A DNA stretch of 64,000 nucleotides. It comes from Pseudomonas sp. WN033. GTDB taxonomy: Bacteria > Pseudomonadota > Gammaproteobacteria > Pseudomonadales > Pseudomonadaceae. Position 1 is the stretch's first letter, and each line of letters starts with the position of its first letter. The notes below the pieces were generated by a model that saw nothing but the letters and a program-made list of their open reading frames with translations, did not search any database and was not told the origin of the DNA. Positions 63,877 through 64,000 of this stretch are shown here, piece after piece. The stretch is from contig NSKG01000007.1 in the NCBI GenBank assembly GCA_002287035.1, positions 62,001-126,000 on the forward strand, given 5' to 3'. Both the position numbers and the translations under genes were made by a program.

Positions 63877-64000
63877 ATGGCCAACGCTCCGACCCATACG
63901 CCTGAACACGCCCCGTCCTATTACGCCGCCAGCACCAACATGGCGCTGAGCTTTCCGGCGCTGACCAGCGAAGAGCGCGCCGATGTGTGCATTGTTGGCG
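63877..64000 (+). CDS. FAD-dependent oxidoreductase, PauB/PuuB-like (5' part only)
   Basis: The first 41 codons only; the gene runs off the window. The start MANAPTHTPEHAPSYYAAS and the following RADVCIVG, the start of an FAD-binding Rossmann motif, match gamma-glutamylpolyamine oxidases. In P. aeruginosa pauB4 (PA5309) follows the Lrp gene at this position. Such enzymes oxidise gamma-glutamylated polyamines. The palindrome just upstream suggests control by the nearby PauR-type repressor. Confidence 0.75.
   Translation, partial: MANAPTHTPEHAPSYYAASTNMALSFPALTSEERADVCIVG

Overview
The window is a chromosomal segment of a high-GC gammaproteobacterium of the Pseudomonas/Halopseudomonas type. 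Two blocks keep the gene order I recall from P. aeruginosa. One is pauR-dadX-ridA-dadA with a divergent Lrp-type regulator and a PauB-like oxidoreductase at the right end. The other is tctDE divergent from opdH-tctCBA near 42-49 kb. Coding density is high. I see no tRNA, rRNA, CRISPR array, insertion sequence or prophage.

Layout. 1-6.75 kb: a minus-strand signalling operon of two histidine kinases, a lone receiver and an HPt-REC-REC-GGDEF diguanylate cyclase cut by the window edge. 6.8-9.4 kb: an SDR enzyme, the GltS glutamate carrier and an OsmC-family protein. 9.5-13.1 kb: a sulfur operon led by a BigR/SqrR-type persulfide sensor, followed by two half-size YeeE/YedE transporters, a SulP permease, a DUF2892 membrane protein and cytochrome c'; a cytochrome b561 faces it. 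14-21 kb: two SDR enzymes, a TauE/SafE-type exporter, and a FMO-BASS carrier-epimerase operon divergent from an AraC regulator, probably an uncharacterised catabolic or detoxification cluster. 21.2-22.2 kb: a persulfide dioxygenase-rhodanese fusion. 22.5-26.7 kb: a two-gene RND pump.

26.7-31 kb: DUF190-CrcB fluoride export, LysR with a YcaC-type hydrolase, and a pirin. 30.2-33.6 kb: the 5-oxoprolinase genes pxpABC and a periplasmic binding-like protein. 33.7-38 kb: DUF2946, a TonB-dependent receptor and a PepSY membrane protein, probably metal uptake. 38-41.6 kb: a CMD-family protein, an exported rhodanese-DsrE pair, a mosaic gene remnant, and a TetR plus two hotdog thioesterases of different base composition. 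41.6-49.1 kb: AbrB, TctABC, porin and TctDE. 49.2-51.8 kb: a PAAR-Tle1 type VI secretion phospholipase and its probable DUF2931 immunity lipoprotein. 51.9-59.6 kb: an AraC regulator, a MexEF-OprN-like tripartite pump and a DUF4136 lipoprotein. 59.6-64 kb: the D-alanine/polyamine block.

The main theme is reactive sulfur. The persulfide-sensor operon and the persulfide dioxygenase lie 13 kb apart, yet both promoter regions carry the same palindrome, ATCTA-N4-TAGAT. The second region also carries a CsoR/CstR-like ATACCC-N4-GGGTAT palindrome. The other notable non-coding structures are the decayed mosaic at 39643-39903, built from pieces of three nearby genes, and an 18-bp perfect nested inverted repeat at 36362-36451.
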